Made by a program: the position numbers and the translations under genes | Notes under the pieces: model-generated | What the model saw: the letters and a program-made list of their open reading frames with translations, nothing else | What the model was told of the DNA's origin: nothing | Databases searched by the model: none | From: Bradyrhizobium genosp. SA-3 | GTDB lineage: Bacteria; Pseudomonadota; Alphaproteobacteria; Rhizobiales; Xanthobacteraceae | DNA: 63,640 nt | Direction: 5' to 3' | Assembly (NCBI RefSeq): GCF_004212635.1 | Contig: NZ_PSRT01000038.1 | Coordinates: 1-63,640, forward strand | Part shown: piece by piece, positions 29,169 to 38,788 of the stretch | Layout of the letters: every line of letters starts with the position of its first letter | Position numbering within the stretch: position 1 is the first letter of the stretch

Positions 29169-29276
29169 ATACGTAAGCGGGTCGGGTCAGCAACAAGGGC
29201 AACTGCTCAGCATCCACCGTGCGGTCCCCGGACTATTTTGCACCCTGGGACTGAGCTTACTGTCCACCGATTTCTG

Positions 29277-29610
29277 CTACAGCCAACGCGCCACCGCGGA
29301 GAGCGAGGAGTCCGCATCGCTGCCGCTGGCGCACAAAATGGCTTCGCGCATCGGCGCGACGTCGAACCCGCCAAGCGGCGGCTTCAGTGCCGCCTGCAAC
29401 GCCGCATCATGCGCGCGCCGCGGCGCCAGTAGCAGGACCGCATCATAGGGCGGGATCGCCTGCTTGGGATCGGCCAGCGTCACCAGGTCGTATTTCTTGA
29501 TCTGTCCGTCGCTGAAAGCCCATGACGCTTATGATGCAGCGCTGCAAAGTCGATCGCGCCGAAAGCCTTCGGAGTTATGGCCTCCAGGCGCGTGGTCACG
29601 CTATGAAAAT
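29277..29610 (-). pseudogene. betaine/glycine ABC binding-protein remnant
   Basis: Minus strand encodes FSDGQIKKYDLVTLADPKQA, IPPYDAVLLLAPRRAHDAAL, QAALKPPLGGFDVAPMREA: the C-terminal lobe of an OpuBC/OsmF-type osmoprotectant-binding protein (D-G-x-I..Y-D-L-V-x-L-x-D..PPYDA). Upstream, FGAIDFAALH is in another frame, and the N-terminal lobe is gone. A decayed gene. Confidence 0.55.
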
Positions 29611-29735
29611 CCGCGGCCGCGTCCTCTGGCTTTGCTCAACGCGGACTCTCTCGACAAGACACGATCTCTCGCTGACCAAACCTCGTACCACTTGCCGGCA
29701 TAATGGAACAAAGACCCCTGTCTTGCCCATCAACG

Positions 29736-31061
29736 TTACTCCCGGGTCACGGACGGCTCATCGCTGCGATCGAGGTGCCGCTTGCGTATATTATAATTGA
29801 GCAGCCAGACCGCGCAGACTGCAATCGGCACGCATGCTGCGGTTAGGTACGACGGCTCGACTTGCAGTCCCACATCGTGCGCGCCCTTGGCGAGGTAGCC
29901 AAACAAGCTAACCACATAATATCCTATCGCAGCGACCGACAATCCCTCGACCGTGCGCTGCAGCCGAAGTTGTTGTCCCGTGCGCTCGTTGATAGCGTGC
30001 AACAGGTCACGATTCTGCCGCTCGATTTCGACGTCGACACGAGTTCGCAACAGATCTGCCGCACGCGCCAGCTTGGCCGATAGAGCGACCTGACGATTCT
30101 CGACCGTCTCGCAGGTTCGCATAGCCGGCGCCATGCGGCGCGCCAGGAACGACGACCAGGTCGGATAGCCCGCGATCTCGCTGCCTTCGATGATGGACAG
30201 TCGCGATTGGACCAAGTCGTTATAAGCTCTGCTGGCGCCGAAGCGAAACGGGCTCCCCGTCGCGCCTCGTTCGAAAGAGGCGGCCAGCGCGGTCAGCTCG
30301 GCAAGCAGATGGCTGTTGAGTTTCAATCCCTCCGCGCCTTGCATCCCTTCGAGCACCTCAATAAGACGTCGATCAATACGATCGACGAATGGGCCGAGCT
30401 CAAGAGCTGCTGATAGACCAAGTAGCGCCAACGGACGATAGGTCTCAATTTCAAGGAGCCGTTGCACCAATGCGCCCAGATTGTGTGGCGTCATTCCGAG
30501 GTCGCAGACGAGTATTTTGGTGAATCCGTTTTCGTCGACGCGAAAATCGGAGGCCATAACACTTGCTCCTCCCTTTACGCGCGCCATGGCCAGGCTGCTC
30601 TTGTCGAAAAGCTGTCCTGCTCGCCTCGCTGGGGAGGTGTGCCCCTCTACATCCAGCTTGATCGCGACTAGTAACTGCCCGTCCTGCCGTAAGGCGCGCA
30701 TCAGGGATTGAACGGTACCGTGGGCGTCATCGAAGTGGCGAGCGGCTGGACCATTGCCGGTGCTCCATATCCAGGTAAATGTCGCAAATTCCGAATGCTG
30801 TTCCCAGCGAAGCACGACGGGCTCGATGGCTATCTGATGATGTTTCGCCGAGAGGTCTGGCGCTGGAACGTCGTGCTCCCGGCAAAATGCGACGAAGCGG
30901 TGGCGATCGCTTGCGGCCGCTTCGCCCTTCGCAAGAAATGCGAAGTGGATCATACTGAACGGTGCGACGAGTTGCGTGAATGGGCGCGCGTGTACTTCAG
31001 CGAGAACGGCATCGCGTTGCGGATGAACCGTGAACTTACTCAAATCGAGTTTATCGAGCAT
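29736..31061 (-). CDS. DUF3422 family membrane-anchored protein
   Basis: A 441-residue protein of a widespread alphaproteobacterial family of unknown function. Starts MLDKLDLSKFTVHPQRDAVL and AEVHARPF (the family's N-terminal hallmark). Middle SRLSIIEGSEIAGYPTWSSF and FLARRMAPAMRTCETVENRQ, then a coiled-coil-like stretch and two C-terminal transmembrane segments (GLSVAAIGYYVVSLFGYLA; LTAACVPIAVCAVWLLNYNI). Complete. No linked gene suggests a role. Confidence 0.85.
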   Translation of the reverse strand: MLDKLDLSKFTVHPQRDAVLAEVHARPFTQLVAPFSMIHFAFLAKGEAAASDRHRFVAFCREHDVPAPDLSAKHHQIAIEPVVLRWEQHSEFATFTWIWSTGNGPAARHFDDAHGTVQSLMRALRQDGQLLVAIKLDVEGHTSPARRAGQLFDKSSLAMARVKGGASVMASDFRVDENGFTKILVCDLGMTPHNLGALVQRLLEIETYRPLALLGLSAALELGPFVDRIDRRLIEVLEGMQGAEGLKLNSHLLAELTALAASFERGATGSPFRFGASRAYNDLVQSRLSIIEGSEIAGYPTWSSFLARRMAPAMRTCETVENRQVALSAKLARAADLLRTRVDVEIERQNRDLLHAINERTGQQLRLQRTVEGLSVAAIGYYVVSLFGYLAKGAHDVGLQVEPSYLTAACVPIAVCAVWLLNYNIRKRHLDRSDEPSVTRE

Positions 31062-31738
31062 ATGTAGCGCCTTGCTTCAGAAGCAACTCACAACCATCAG
31101 TGCTGCCGCAAGCGGCAATAGCGGCGGCACTCCTCGCATAGGCCAGTCCGCCCAGATTTGAGACCGATAGCAACTCCGCCACGCGCCGCTGCCAAGAAGC
31201 GGCGATCGGCACGGTTTGGATGAGCGCCATCGCCAGTAGCGATCAAACCGACGGGCTCTTCGCTCGATAACCCGCCGCATGCTGCTCGGTGAAGCCCTGG
31301 CCTCACCAAAGAAGCGAACCTCTCCTTGCCGGCCAGCTCCACAGTCGGGATCGGTTCCTTGCCGAATATGCATATACGTCCGTTCTGTGAACGCAGCGCC
31401 TGCAGCGAACGTATGTTCGGCCAACCTGACCATGCGGCGACTGTTCTTCTCGATCCCATGACGCATGCGCGTTTGTGGATAGCTTTGCAGGTGTCGTGCC
31501 AGACGGGAATCGGATTTCGGGACAATGCGATTACTTAGAGCGCGTCCCGTGCAAGACGACGCTCGATGCAGTGCCGCCGCGGAGCGGCATGCCATTCTAT
31601 AGTGTCTTCATATCCAGCATTGCAGTCATCTGCCGAGTTGGAGATGGCTGTGAGGAGAACTCTCGCCTGTAATCTGCGCTAAACGGAGCTTCGGCGGCTG
31701 GCTCTTCGCTGTTCGGTTTCTCACGGCCGTGCAAACCC
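31062..31738. other. no recognisable gene
   Basis: A minus-strand frame of 172 codons (31077-31595) has no ribosome-binding site or motif. Nothing here is supported. Confidence 0.4.
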
Positions 31739-31754
31739 TGTCAGGATCAATACA
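31739..31754 (+). promoter_or_regulatory. NifA upstream activating site
   Basis: TGTCAGGATCAATACA is a perfect TGT-N10-ACA. It lies 72 bp before the -24 element at 31826, a normal enhancer position. Confidence 0.75.
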
Positions 31755-31825
31755 CTTGCAATCGAGGAGTCGGTCGCCAGCGTTTTGTCAACGTATTCAG
31801 AATCTTATGGAGTGAGTGCACGAGT

Positions 31826-31841
31826 TGGCACGGCGATTGCT
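31826..31841 (+). promoter_or_regulatory. -24/-12 (sigma-54) promoter of the oxygenase pair
   Basis: TGGCACGGCGATTGCT is a full match to TGGCAC-N5-TTGCW. The next credible start codon downstream is at 32328, leaving an untranslated leader of about 475 bases with no supported ORF. Confidence 0.85.
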
Positions 31842-32327
31842 ATAAGCGTGCAAGAACACAGGGTGGTGGCGGTGCTCGCAGAACGCGCAAAACTAAGGGC
31901 GGTCTCTTTGAGACGCTCGTGCCAAGAGCCCGGTAGATGCGGATTGGTTCTTGTAATGCTGTACCAAGCTCACAGCGGCTCGATGAAGTGGCAGGAGCAG
32001 CAACCGCGAGGGCGTGATCCATTCACGACAGATCGCGAAAGCCGGAAGCGACCGGGCGACCAGACACGCCACTCCCGCATGTGACGTTAGCCTTCCGAAT
32101 GGCGTGCGCGGCGCAATATCTCACCATGACTCTGCAAGCGAATGCAGGCCGTGCCGGGCATTCGCGGCATCGGACTGCTCGTGGACCGGAATCCGACTTG
32201 CCTGGATGGTGAACGCGATCATAAGCCCATCGCATCAACAACTCGCCGATCTCGCGGCGGCCAATAGTTGGCCCGGACACGAAGTTGCTTCGTCAAGGAT
32301 CGTTCTCTCCTCATCGCCAGGGGCCAA

Positions 32328-33560
32328 ATGATATCTCAAGCGTCTCGATTTACACCCGATCAGCCTCCGCAGATATCCTGCGAGTATTTGACTGAGCAAG
32401 CGCGAGCCCTGTTCGGCCCGCACCCGTTCGCTGCGGAGATGTCCCAGGACCAGGTCGCTAGCCTCCTGCCTGAATACCTGGCGATGTCACAGGCGTTCCC
32501 GTACCTGCAGGCCGGGTCGCAAAGGGATCTCATATTCGATGCAATGCATCACAATCGGGACCTTGCGAGGGACATTGAACTGACCAGCGTGGTCGCAAAT
32601 TTCATCTGTTGGGATGAGACGGGTGGCCATGGCCGAATTCTCCAGGGCGGCAAGGCGGCGCTACCCGATATTCTGTTGACTGAAAACTTCCACTCGAACC
32701 TGTTTAGAAAGGATGCTTCGCGACTGCTCGGCAGAGCAATACGGCCCAACTACAGCGCCACGACGCAGCGCTACCTGCATTCTCTCTATGCCGGATTGTC
32801 ATCGAAAGATCCCTTAGTGCGTTGCGCCTACATGGTCGCTTTTGAGCTACATGCTGCGGACATGATCCAGTCGCTATGGACCACTCTGGTCAATAGCTTT
32901 AAGGCGCGGTCCGAGGATCTTGAGTACTTCCGCAGCCATGTCGGCGGAGAAGATCCCGCGGAGAAGTATCATGGAGAAATGACAAGCCGGCTGATTGAAA
33001 AACTTGTCCCGGCTGACCGTAATGGTCGCTTTTTGGATGAATTCGATCGAGCCTATCGACTCAGCTTACAGTGGTGCCGCGATCTGCTCCGAATTGTCTC
33101 ACGTGAGGGAGATGGTCACTCGGAGATCGAACACCATGGCCGTTGTCATTGTGGTTCTGTCAAGTTCTACGTCCGAGCGCCGCGAGAGCTCTGTGCAGTT
33201 CGATGCAATTGCTCAATCTGCCAAATGTCTGGATTTCTGCACTTGCTCGTACCTGGCGACAAGCTTGGCATTGAGTGCGGCGAAGAATTCCTCACGGTGT
33301 ACCAGTTCAACAAGAACATCGCTCGGCACACGTTTTGCCGGGTTTGTGGCGTAAAGCCATTTTATAAGCCGCGGTCGAACCCCTCAGGATTCAGCGTAAA
33401 TGTTCGATGCCTGGATAAAAGGACCATCGAAGGCATAAGAATAAGCGAGTTCGATGGCGAGCATTGGGAGCAAGCTTTCCGCTCGATGCACCAGGACCTG
33501 GAGTCCTGCGTCGAAGATCAAAACCCTGGAGTGAACTCGAATGGCGCGCGCAATGAATGA
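32328..33560 (+). CDS. HO-like (candidate diiron) protein fused to a GFA/CENP-V zinc domain
   Basis: A 410-residue two-domain protein. Residues ~1-265 form an all-helical region resembling heme-oxygenase-like/TenA-fold metalloenzymes, with candidate ligands in MHHNRDLARDIE, FELHAADMI and FRSHVGGEDPAEKYHGEMT. Residues ~270-380 are a GFA/CENP-V domain: CHCGSVKF, CNCSICQMSG and CRVCGVKPFY give the three Cys clusters for zinc. Start 32328 has an AGGGG site; an in-frame GTG upstream lacks one. The stop overlaps the next gene by 20 bp. The two domains and the oxygenase partner suggest oxidative tailoring of a small molecule; the reaction is unknown. Expression is expected to be NifA/sigma-54-dependent. 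Confidence 0.75.
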   Translation: MISQASRFTPDQPPQISCEYLTEQARALFGPHPFAAEMSQDQVASLLPEYLAMSQAFPYLQAGSQRDLIFDAMHHNRDLARDIELTSVVANFICWDETGGHGRILQGGKAALPDILLTENFHSNLFRKDASRLLGRAIRPNYSATTQRYLHSLYAGLSSKDPLVRCAYMVAFELHAADMIQSLWTTLVNSFKARSEDLEYFRSHVGGEDPAEKYHGEMTSRLIEKLVPADRNGRFLDEFDRAYRLSLQWCRDLLRIVSREGDGHSEIEHHGRCHCGSVKFYVRAPRELCAVRCNCSICQMSGFLHLLVPGDKLGIECGEEFLTVYQFNKNIARHTFCRVCGVKPFYKPRSNPSGFSVNVRCLDKRTIEGIRISEFDGEHWEQAFRSMHQDLESCVEDQNPGVNSNGARNE

Positions 33561-34218
33561 TAAATCCCGTCTGCTTTCAGAAGAAGCTCTGACAAAATAC
33601 CGCGTAGAGCTGTTGGTGAAGGGGACGGTCGTGATCGGCCCCCAGATATTGTTCACCCAAGATGACTTGGCCAAGATCGATCAGCTGCAGGCTGAGATTC
33701 CCGAAGAAGAAGTGAGGGAGGGAGATGCCGGCGACTCGCACAATGTCTTTGTCAAACGGGTGAGGGTAGACCCGCCCGGCCGCGCTCCTAGCAACGTGGG
33801 TGGTGCAGCTCCAGGGCAGATCATGGAACTACTTGAAAGGAAAGACCGCAGCTTCGCGCTAAAAAAGATCTTGGGAGCCACGTCAGATTACGTGATTCGC
33901 CGATGCCAAATGCATCGGATGCCTCCTGGTTCCTTTGTTGGCATACATCTGGATGCTGCGAGCGACCCGGATTTCGAGTACTCGGTGATTGTGCAGCTCG
34001 CGAGAGACTTCGAGGGGGGTGAGTTCGTGGTATATCCAAGCGGGTACGAACACCAGGTATTCCGACCGCCATTTGGCGCCGTTCTTGTCACCACATGTAA
34101 GCTCCGGCATGAGGTGAAGCCTGTGCTGACCGGGGAGCGCCGATCGCTGGTCTACTTCTGTTCAAAACGCAGCGGCGCGAACCGCCGGACCATCGAAAAC
34201 TCTACCGCTGGGCTATGA
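33541..34218 (+). CDS. 2-oxoglutarate/Fe(II)-dependent oxygenase
   Basis: A 225-residue prolyl-4-hydroxylase-like oxygenase. The facial triad is visible: HLDA in FVGIHLDAASD (HxD), the distal His in TCKLRHEVKPV, and the 2OG-binding Arg in GERRSLVYF. GGEFVVYPSG and FGAVLVTT are family strands. Its start overlaps the HO-like/GFA gene by 20 bp, so the two are translationally coupled. Substrate unknown; a joint pathway with the upstream protein is likely. Confidence 0.85.
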   Translation: MARAMNDKSRLLSEEALTKYRVELLVKGTVVIGPQILFTQDDLAKIDQLQAEIPEEEVREGDAGDSHNVFVKRVRVDPPGRAPSNVGGAAPGQIMELLERKDRSFALKKILGATSDYVIRRCQMHRMPPGSFVGIHLDAASDPDFEYSVIVQLARDFEGGEFVVYPSGYEHQVFRPPFGAVLVTTCKLRHEVKPVLTGERRSLVYFCSKRSGANRRTIENSTAGL

Positions 34219-34460
34219 GGTGGGGTGGCTGAAATGCGTTTTCGAATGAATTAGGTAACGGGTCAGGGGAGGTTGGTAGCTTGGCCACGTCGCGGTCAGA
34301 CTGTCACTCGCAAAAGGCTGCCACAATGCCGGTCGGAAGGAACGGCTAGCCTTGATGTCTGTAAAGGCCACTACGCGTAATCCGAGCAGAGGTTGCTCAG
34401 GGTCGTTGTGGCAAGTCATCGTCGCGGCCCCGAACCGGGAGGCGTGTCAGCGCGTGCGCG

Positions 34461-35051
34461 ATGGGCACGGCCGACTACGCGCTCGTGGAAGAAGAGTTGC
34501 GGAGGAAAGATCCGGATCTCGCCGTCCAGACCCGGTTCCTTCAACCCTCGCAAGCGCAGCTCCTGCGCTTGATCCCGAGCCAGAGCGATCGCGTACAAAC
34601 CTTCCGGCAGATCGTCAATGATCAGGATGGCAACGATACCACCAACTTCCTGTTCGTGCCTGTTAACGATGGTGGCGTTAGTGGCGGCGGCGCCCACTGG
34701 TCGCTTCTGCTGGTTGATCGGCGCGTGCCCACCGCGCCGGTTGCCTATCACTATGACTCCGCCGGGTCTCGCAACAGCACCGTTGCAGAACAGCTCGCAG
34801 CACGTCTGGGCTACCGTCTGCAACCGGCCCGCATGGCCCGGCAGCAGAACGGCCATGATTGCGGAGTCTATGTGGTAGACGCGACGCGAGCGCTGATTGG
34901 ACGATTGGCGCAGGGCGAGCGGCCTGCACCTCGAGCACCTCATCGCCGATCGGCCGGCACAGCGCCTGTATTATGGCTATACAGCTGCGGGCGCGTAATT
35001 CGCTTCGCATTCCGCCGGAGCAACCCACAGTTGCTCCTTACATTTCGCTAG
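34461..35051 (+). pseudogene. C48 (ULP1-type) protease fragment, NopD-like effector remnant
   Basis: Encodes a SUMO-protease-like domain: NFLFVPVND...HWSLLLVD (catalytic His), YHYDSAGSRN (Asp) and QQNGHDCGVYVVDATRAL (Gln, Cys). Triad order and spacing match the ULP1 domain of the Bradyrhizobium type III effector NopD. The frame breaks after RLAQGE at about 34915; the native continuation (LHLEHLIADRPAQRLYYGY) is in another frame. The N-terminal effector part is absent and no tts box lies just upstream. Probably inactive, though the triad itself is intact. Confidence 0.7.
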
Positions 35052-35085
35052 ATCTGCATCAGCGGCAACGGAACCGCGGCAGTTA

Positions 35086-35289
35086 CTAAATAAGACGTCG
35101 TGCCTTGACGACGCACTGGGTACGGCTGGTCGTTTCCAGCTTTCGCATCGCATTCTTGACGTGAAAATTGACGGTGTTCTCGCTCACTTTCAGGATGACG
35201 CCGATGACGCAGGATGACTTCCCCTCCTCAGCCCATCGCAAGCACAGTCTTTCCCGTTCCGACAGCACAACCTCTTGCACATCCGCCAT
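35086..35289 (-). CDS. LuxR-type HTH domain protein (probably truncated)
   Basis: A 67-residue product that is only a LuxR/FixJ C-terminal DNA-binding domain: LSERERLCLRWAEEGKSSCV, LKVSENTVNFHVKNAMRKLE. TRTQCVVKARRL ends it naturally. The region upstream reads like the end of an autoinducer-type domain in a different frame (DLVLPREFAVPLTGMAFADL), so it looks like the tail of a broken LuxR-family regulator. It could still bind DNA. Confidence 0.6.
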   Translation of the reverse strand: MADVQEVVLSERERLCLRWAEEGKSSCVIGVILKVSENTVNFHVKNAMRKLETTSRTQCVVKARRLI

Positions 35290-37411
35290 GACTTTCTCCT
35301 GGAGCCGAGAGCACGTGGAATGAGATCAGCAAATGCCATACCAGTCAGTGGCACCGCAAACTCTCGCGGCAGGACAAGATCTTGGGAGATTGCCGGTTCA
35401 CTTCTCCGGAGACTGCCATCCAACTGCAGCCCTATCGACGGGATTGCGACATATGTCGAAAACGCAACAGCAGTATTTACGACAACCGTAGCAGTCGATA
35501 TTTGCTCAACATCTGTGAGCTGGATATCACCCTTTGGCCAGGCGTTCCTCCCGCAAGGGGTGAATGCTCTGTGAAGAGCCGTAGCACCCGGCTCGCGAGC
35601 CGAGATCTTTCATTTGCACCAAAGCTATGGCGCAGCGGGATCTCTCCTGGGCGACCGTGACCGCGGTAAGGCCCAACATCACGTTGCCGGTGATTCCGAA
35701 ATGGAGGCGGTAGAGCCACCAGATTGCGCAGCACCGGTCGAGATCGGAAATGGCGAGCGCGCGCTTTATTGCTACACCCATCCGCGCCATCGGCTTCATT
35801 CCACGTGTCATCTGGAAACCTCGACGTCTCGGGGCCAGTGCTCTCCATTTAGTGCGTTTCGGTCGGTGATGGCTCGCTGTCGGGCGTGCATCTGCAATAC
35901 ATTGGGAGCTGATGTTCGCCATGGCATTCTTTTCCGCGTTTTGAAGCTGGTTGAGCACTCGCCTATGTGCATCCAACCTTGCCGTAACCTTATATGGAAG
36001 TACTGCTTCCAAAACGCCCACATCTGGTAGTGACAATTGACAGGACTCCTATCCGATAAGTGCGCGCACGCAATCCCACTGCTGCACAAAGCACCTGCGC
36101 CACTTGCCACTGTCGTTGCGGCTATCCGAACTTTGCTGCTACCTCCTTCAGAAATACCTCCGCGCCCAAGACAATCTGGGCTCGCACCGGCAGGGCCTAC
36201 GCCGTTTTCCGAGGGGCAGCCAACGCCATCGTCTCCGGCCGTATCAAATCGCTCAGCATCGGGCCTGCCAGCTGTCGCGCGTCGAATGCTCCATCGCGAC
36301 TGTCCCGAAAGACCGCGCAGAGCGATGCCGCTCTAGCGTTGCGTGTCCACTCAGCCTCCGCTCTTAGGCCACGAGCTCAATGTTGAAGATTGTCGCAGTA
36401 GGGGCATTTTCCTAGGAGAAGCCCTTTCGTTAATCGCGAAGTTGATCGCCTCAACCGGCGGGCATAGACAACACTCCTGCTGATGTTCGTGCCGATAGCG
36501 GTCGGCGGCGTCGTACTCGTCTCAGGATACGCACTCGGCTACATGCTCAGCGTGAGCTTGAGCGCAAGGTAGCAGGCCTTCCTGGCTCGCCTGTGTGACG
36601 GCGTCGCAGATTTTGATTGAAGCATCGGAAGGCGCTTTCTTTCACCTCCACGATCGTGTCCATGTGCTCCAGCACCGCGACGCGCTTCTCGAATGGCGCC
36701 CCGATCACGAACTGCAGGCCGAGCTTCTTGTAGAAGCTCATCATCTGGCCCTCCGCACGATACGCCAGTCACGAGGAGCAGCAGGAGGCCGAGCGCGAGC
36801 CAGCCGCTGCTGGCGCCGCGCCGAACAACAGGAACAACGTCGAGCCGAGGATGAAGTGTACCTCGGAGACCCCGGCCGCCGTTCGATCCAGACCCTATGT
36901 GCCCAATGCCGCGCCGTCCGAGGGATGCGATAAATGCCCGGAGTCTGGGGGGTGCGGGCGAAATCTTCTACCCATTTCACCCGCTCTTCGCGTAAGCGCT
37001 TAGCTGAAGCGCCTCACGCTTTGCGGGCTCCTCGGGCTGAGAGCATCGATCTGAGACATCGGCTCAGCCTTGCGCGATCCGAGCTTGTGTAAGCCAGGTA
37101 TGCGGGATCGCCGTCACTCATATTTGCCCCTCTGCAGATCGTGGGGATGACCACCTAGCTCCGGCCTCGGCCATGGCTGTACGCAAAGGTGCATTTTGCA
37201 AGAAAGTGTTCAGCATATGACCGCGAGAGACTTTGCGTTATGGGATCGCACCGCGACTTCACCTGGAAGATCACCTCCGCGTCGATCCGGACGGAGGTCA
37301 TGTCCGAACCTCCAACGTGCCACAAACGATCCACCGCTGTGCTCGCTGATCGCTAATTGCCGCTGGCCCACCGGATAAATGGACGAATTGACCGGTGAGC
37401 AGCTCAGATCG
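35290..37411. other. 2.1-kb decayed region without a supported gene
   Basis: Apart from the LuxR-like upstream fragment (to about 35420) I see only short frames. One minus-strand stretch at 36547-36744 (MMSFYKKLGLQFVIGAPFEK) and the in-frame VHFILGSTLFLLFGA upstream of it look like scraps of a real protein, but no family is recognisable. Confidence 0.4.
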
Positions 37412-38563
37412 TTACCCTTTTTCATCTTTTCTCTCCGGCGCTTGCCCTTTGATACTTTGCGAGACGCCGGGTTGCGGAGTCGCACAAAGAGACCCATAGC
37501 AAGCCTTCTGAGCCTTGTAGTTGGCCAACGTTTGGACCAATACCGATGTAACCTGCTGTTTCAGTTTGTCCGGGATAGCTGCGGGGCCGTGCAGCGACTT
37601 CAGCGTCACCTCGATCAACTCGATTGCGCGATCCTTGTTGCCGCTCTCGTAATAGTACTGAGCGACCGCCGGATAGGACCGGAACTTAGGGGCCTCGCCG
37701 CGTTGCGGAGGATTCACTGCCAGAATGTGTTCGGATAACTCATTGCCCATCGCAAAGCGCTCGGCCTGCGGCAAATGAGAGTTGTCATTCGCCGGATCAA
37801 AGAGTTGGCGCATCGCCCCGACCATCCACAGCTCGGATTTTTTGCTGATCGCGTCACGAACCAATTGGCGCATCACCGGCAGGCCGGCCTGCAAGTCGTG
37901 CATTTTGTGAAGCAACAGATCCGCATGGAGCACGCGGAAGTTCACGTCATCCGGCAGAACAGCGACGGCTTCTTCGACCACCGAAAGCGCCTTCGCCCAA
38001 TCCTGCGCCTTCATCGCCGGCGTCAGTTTGGCGAAGATCGGCATTGTGCGTTCGCCCTCGGCGATCCGCTCTGCATCGGCGGCTTTCGCTTCATCGCTGA
38101 TGCGCCAGCTGCCGGTCAGAATCTTCGGCAAAGCGTCATCGAGTTGCATCGGGGAACCGATAAAGGCGATGTGGCCGTCACGGTCGACGACGAACGAGGT
38201 GGGAATCCCAACAGAAAAGCTGGAATCCATCCAAAGTCTATCCATTTCGCGTGTGTAGTCGAACCCGACCCGATAGTTGAGATTCGGCAACTTTTCGGTC
38301 AACCATGCGTCCAACTTGCTTCGGGCCTCTTCCGCTGTTTGAGCGCGCTCACGAGCTGCTATTCCGAGGACCTCAACTCCGCTATCTCTGTATTTCTCTT
38401 GCAGCTGTACCAGATCGGACAGCGCCGCCAGACAGGGTGCGCACCAAGTTGCCCAAAATTCGACGATGTACACTTTCCCGGGCTGGAAGCTCGTGAGGGG
38501 CTGACCACGCAGCCAATTCTCCACCTTGATCGGGGGAGCTGGGGATTCTAAGCGCAGCGCCAT
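37412..38563 (-). CDS. thioredoxin/TlpA-like protein with helical C-terminal half
   Basis: A 383-residue protein. Residues ~1-165 are a TlpA/ResA-like thioredoxin domain with the active site FWATWCAPCLAAL and cis-Pro region VGIPTSFVVDRDG. Residues ~190-350 are helical and TPR-like (VAVLPDDVNFRVLHADLLLH; AVAQYYYESGNKDRAIELIE). Start MALRLESPAPPIKVENWLRG at 38563 has a perfect GGAGAG site. The frame stays open upstream into an Omp-type leader with a signal peptide (to 38788). From the natural start it has no signal peptide and would be cytosolic; from the upstream start it would be exported. Confidence 0.8.
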   Translation of the reverse strand: MALRLESPAPPIKVENWLRGQPLTSFQPGKVYIVEFWATWCAPCLAALSDLVQLQEKYRDSGVEVLGIAARERAQTAEEARSKLDAWLTEKLPNLNYRVGFDYTREMDRLWMDSSFSVGIPTSFVVDRDGHIAFIGSPMQLDDALPKILTGSWRISDEAKAADAERIAEGERTMPIFAKLTPAMKAQDWAKALSVVEEAVAVLPDDVNFRVLHADLLLHKMHDLQAGLPVMRQLVRDAISKKSELWMVGAMRQLFDPANDNSHLPQAERFAMGNELSEHILAVNPPQRGEAPKFRSYPAVAQYYYESGNKDRAIELIEVTLKSLHGPAAIPDKLKQQVTSVLVQTLANYKAQKACYGSLCATPQPGVSQSIKGQAPERKDEKG

Positions 38564-38788
38564 GTTACTCTCCAAAATTATTGTCAGAGGTTGCGCGACG
38601 TTTTGTGCTAGCTGATCTCCGATCGCGACCGCGACCGAGAGGGGTGGTGCCTTGGTGTAGACGGGCTGCCGAACGAGATCCGCAGCGAATGTCGGTGTCG
38701 CCGCGCTAAGCGCGACGACACACAAATTCGCAAGCAACAAGCTCTTCCTCTCACAAGCGGGCCACATCGGTTCAAGAAAGGATAGCAT
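38564..38788 (-). pseudogene. Omp25-type leader remnant fused in frame upstream of the TlpA-like gene
   Basis: Encodes LLLANLCVVALSAATPTFAA and DLVRQPVYTKAPPLSVAVAI, plainly the signal peptide and mature N-terminus of the porin family seen at 123-851 (ADLAGQPVKVKAPPLPVA). After about 60 residues the sequence ceases to be Omp-like, yet the frame continues into the thioredoxin-like protein. Confidence 0.6.

Noticed and set aside
30590..30625. tts-box-like CTTGTCGAAAAGCTGTCC
   Set aside because: Inside the DUF3422 coding region, incomplete match and no start codon downstream in a suitable place.
37775..38551. 258-codon plus-strand frame
   Set aside because: It is antisense to the thioredoxin-like gene, which has the WCAPC active site.
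38580..38610. Possible -24/-12 promoter of the thioredoxin-like gene on the minus strand
   Set aside because: TAGCACAAAACGTCGC lacks the required GG and the GC at the correct spacing.
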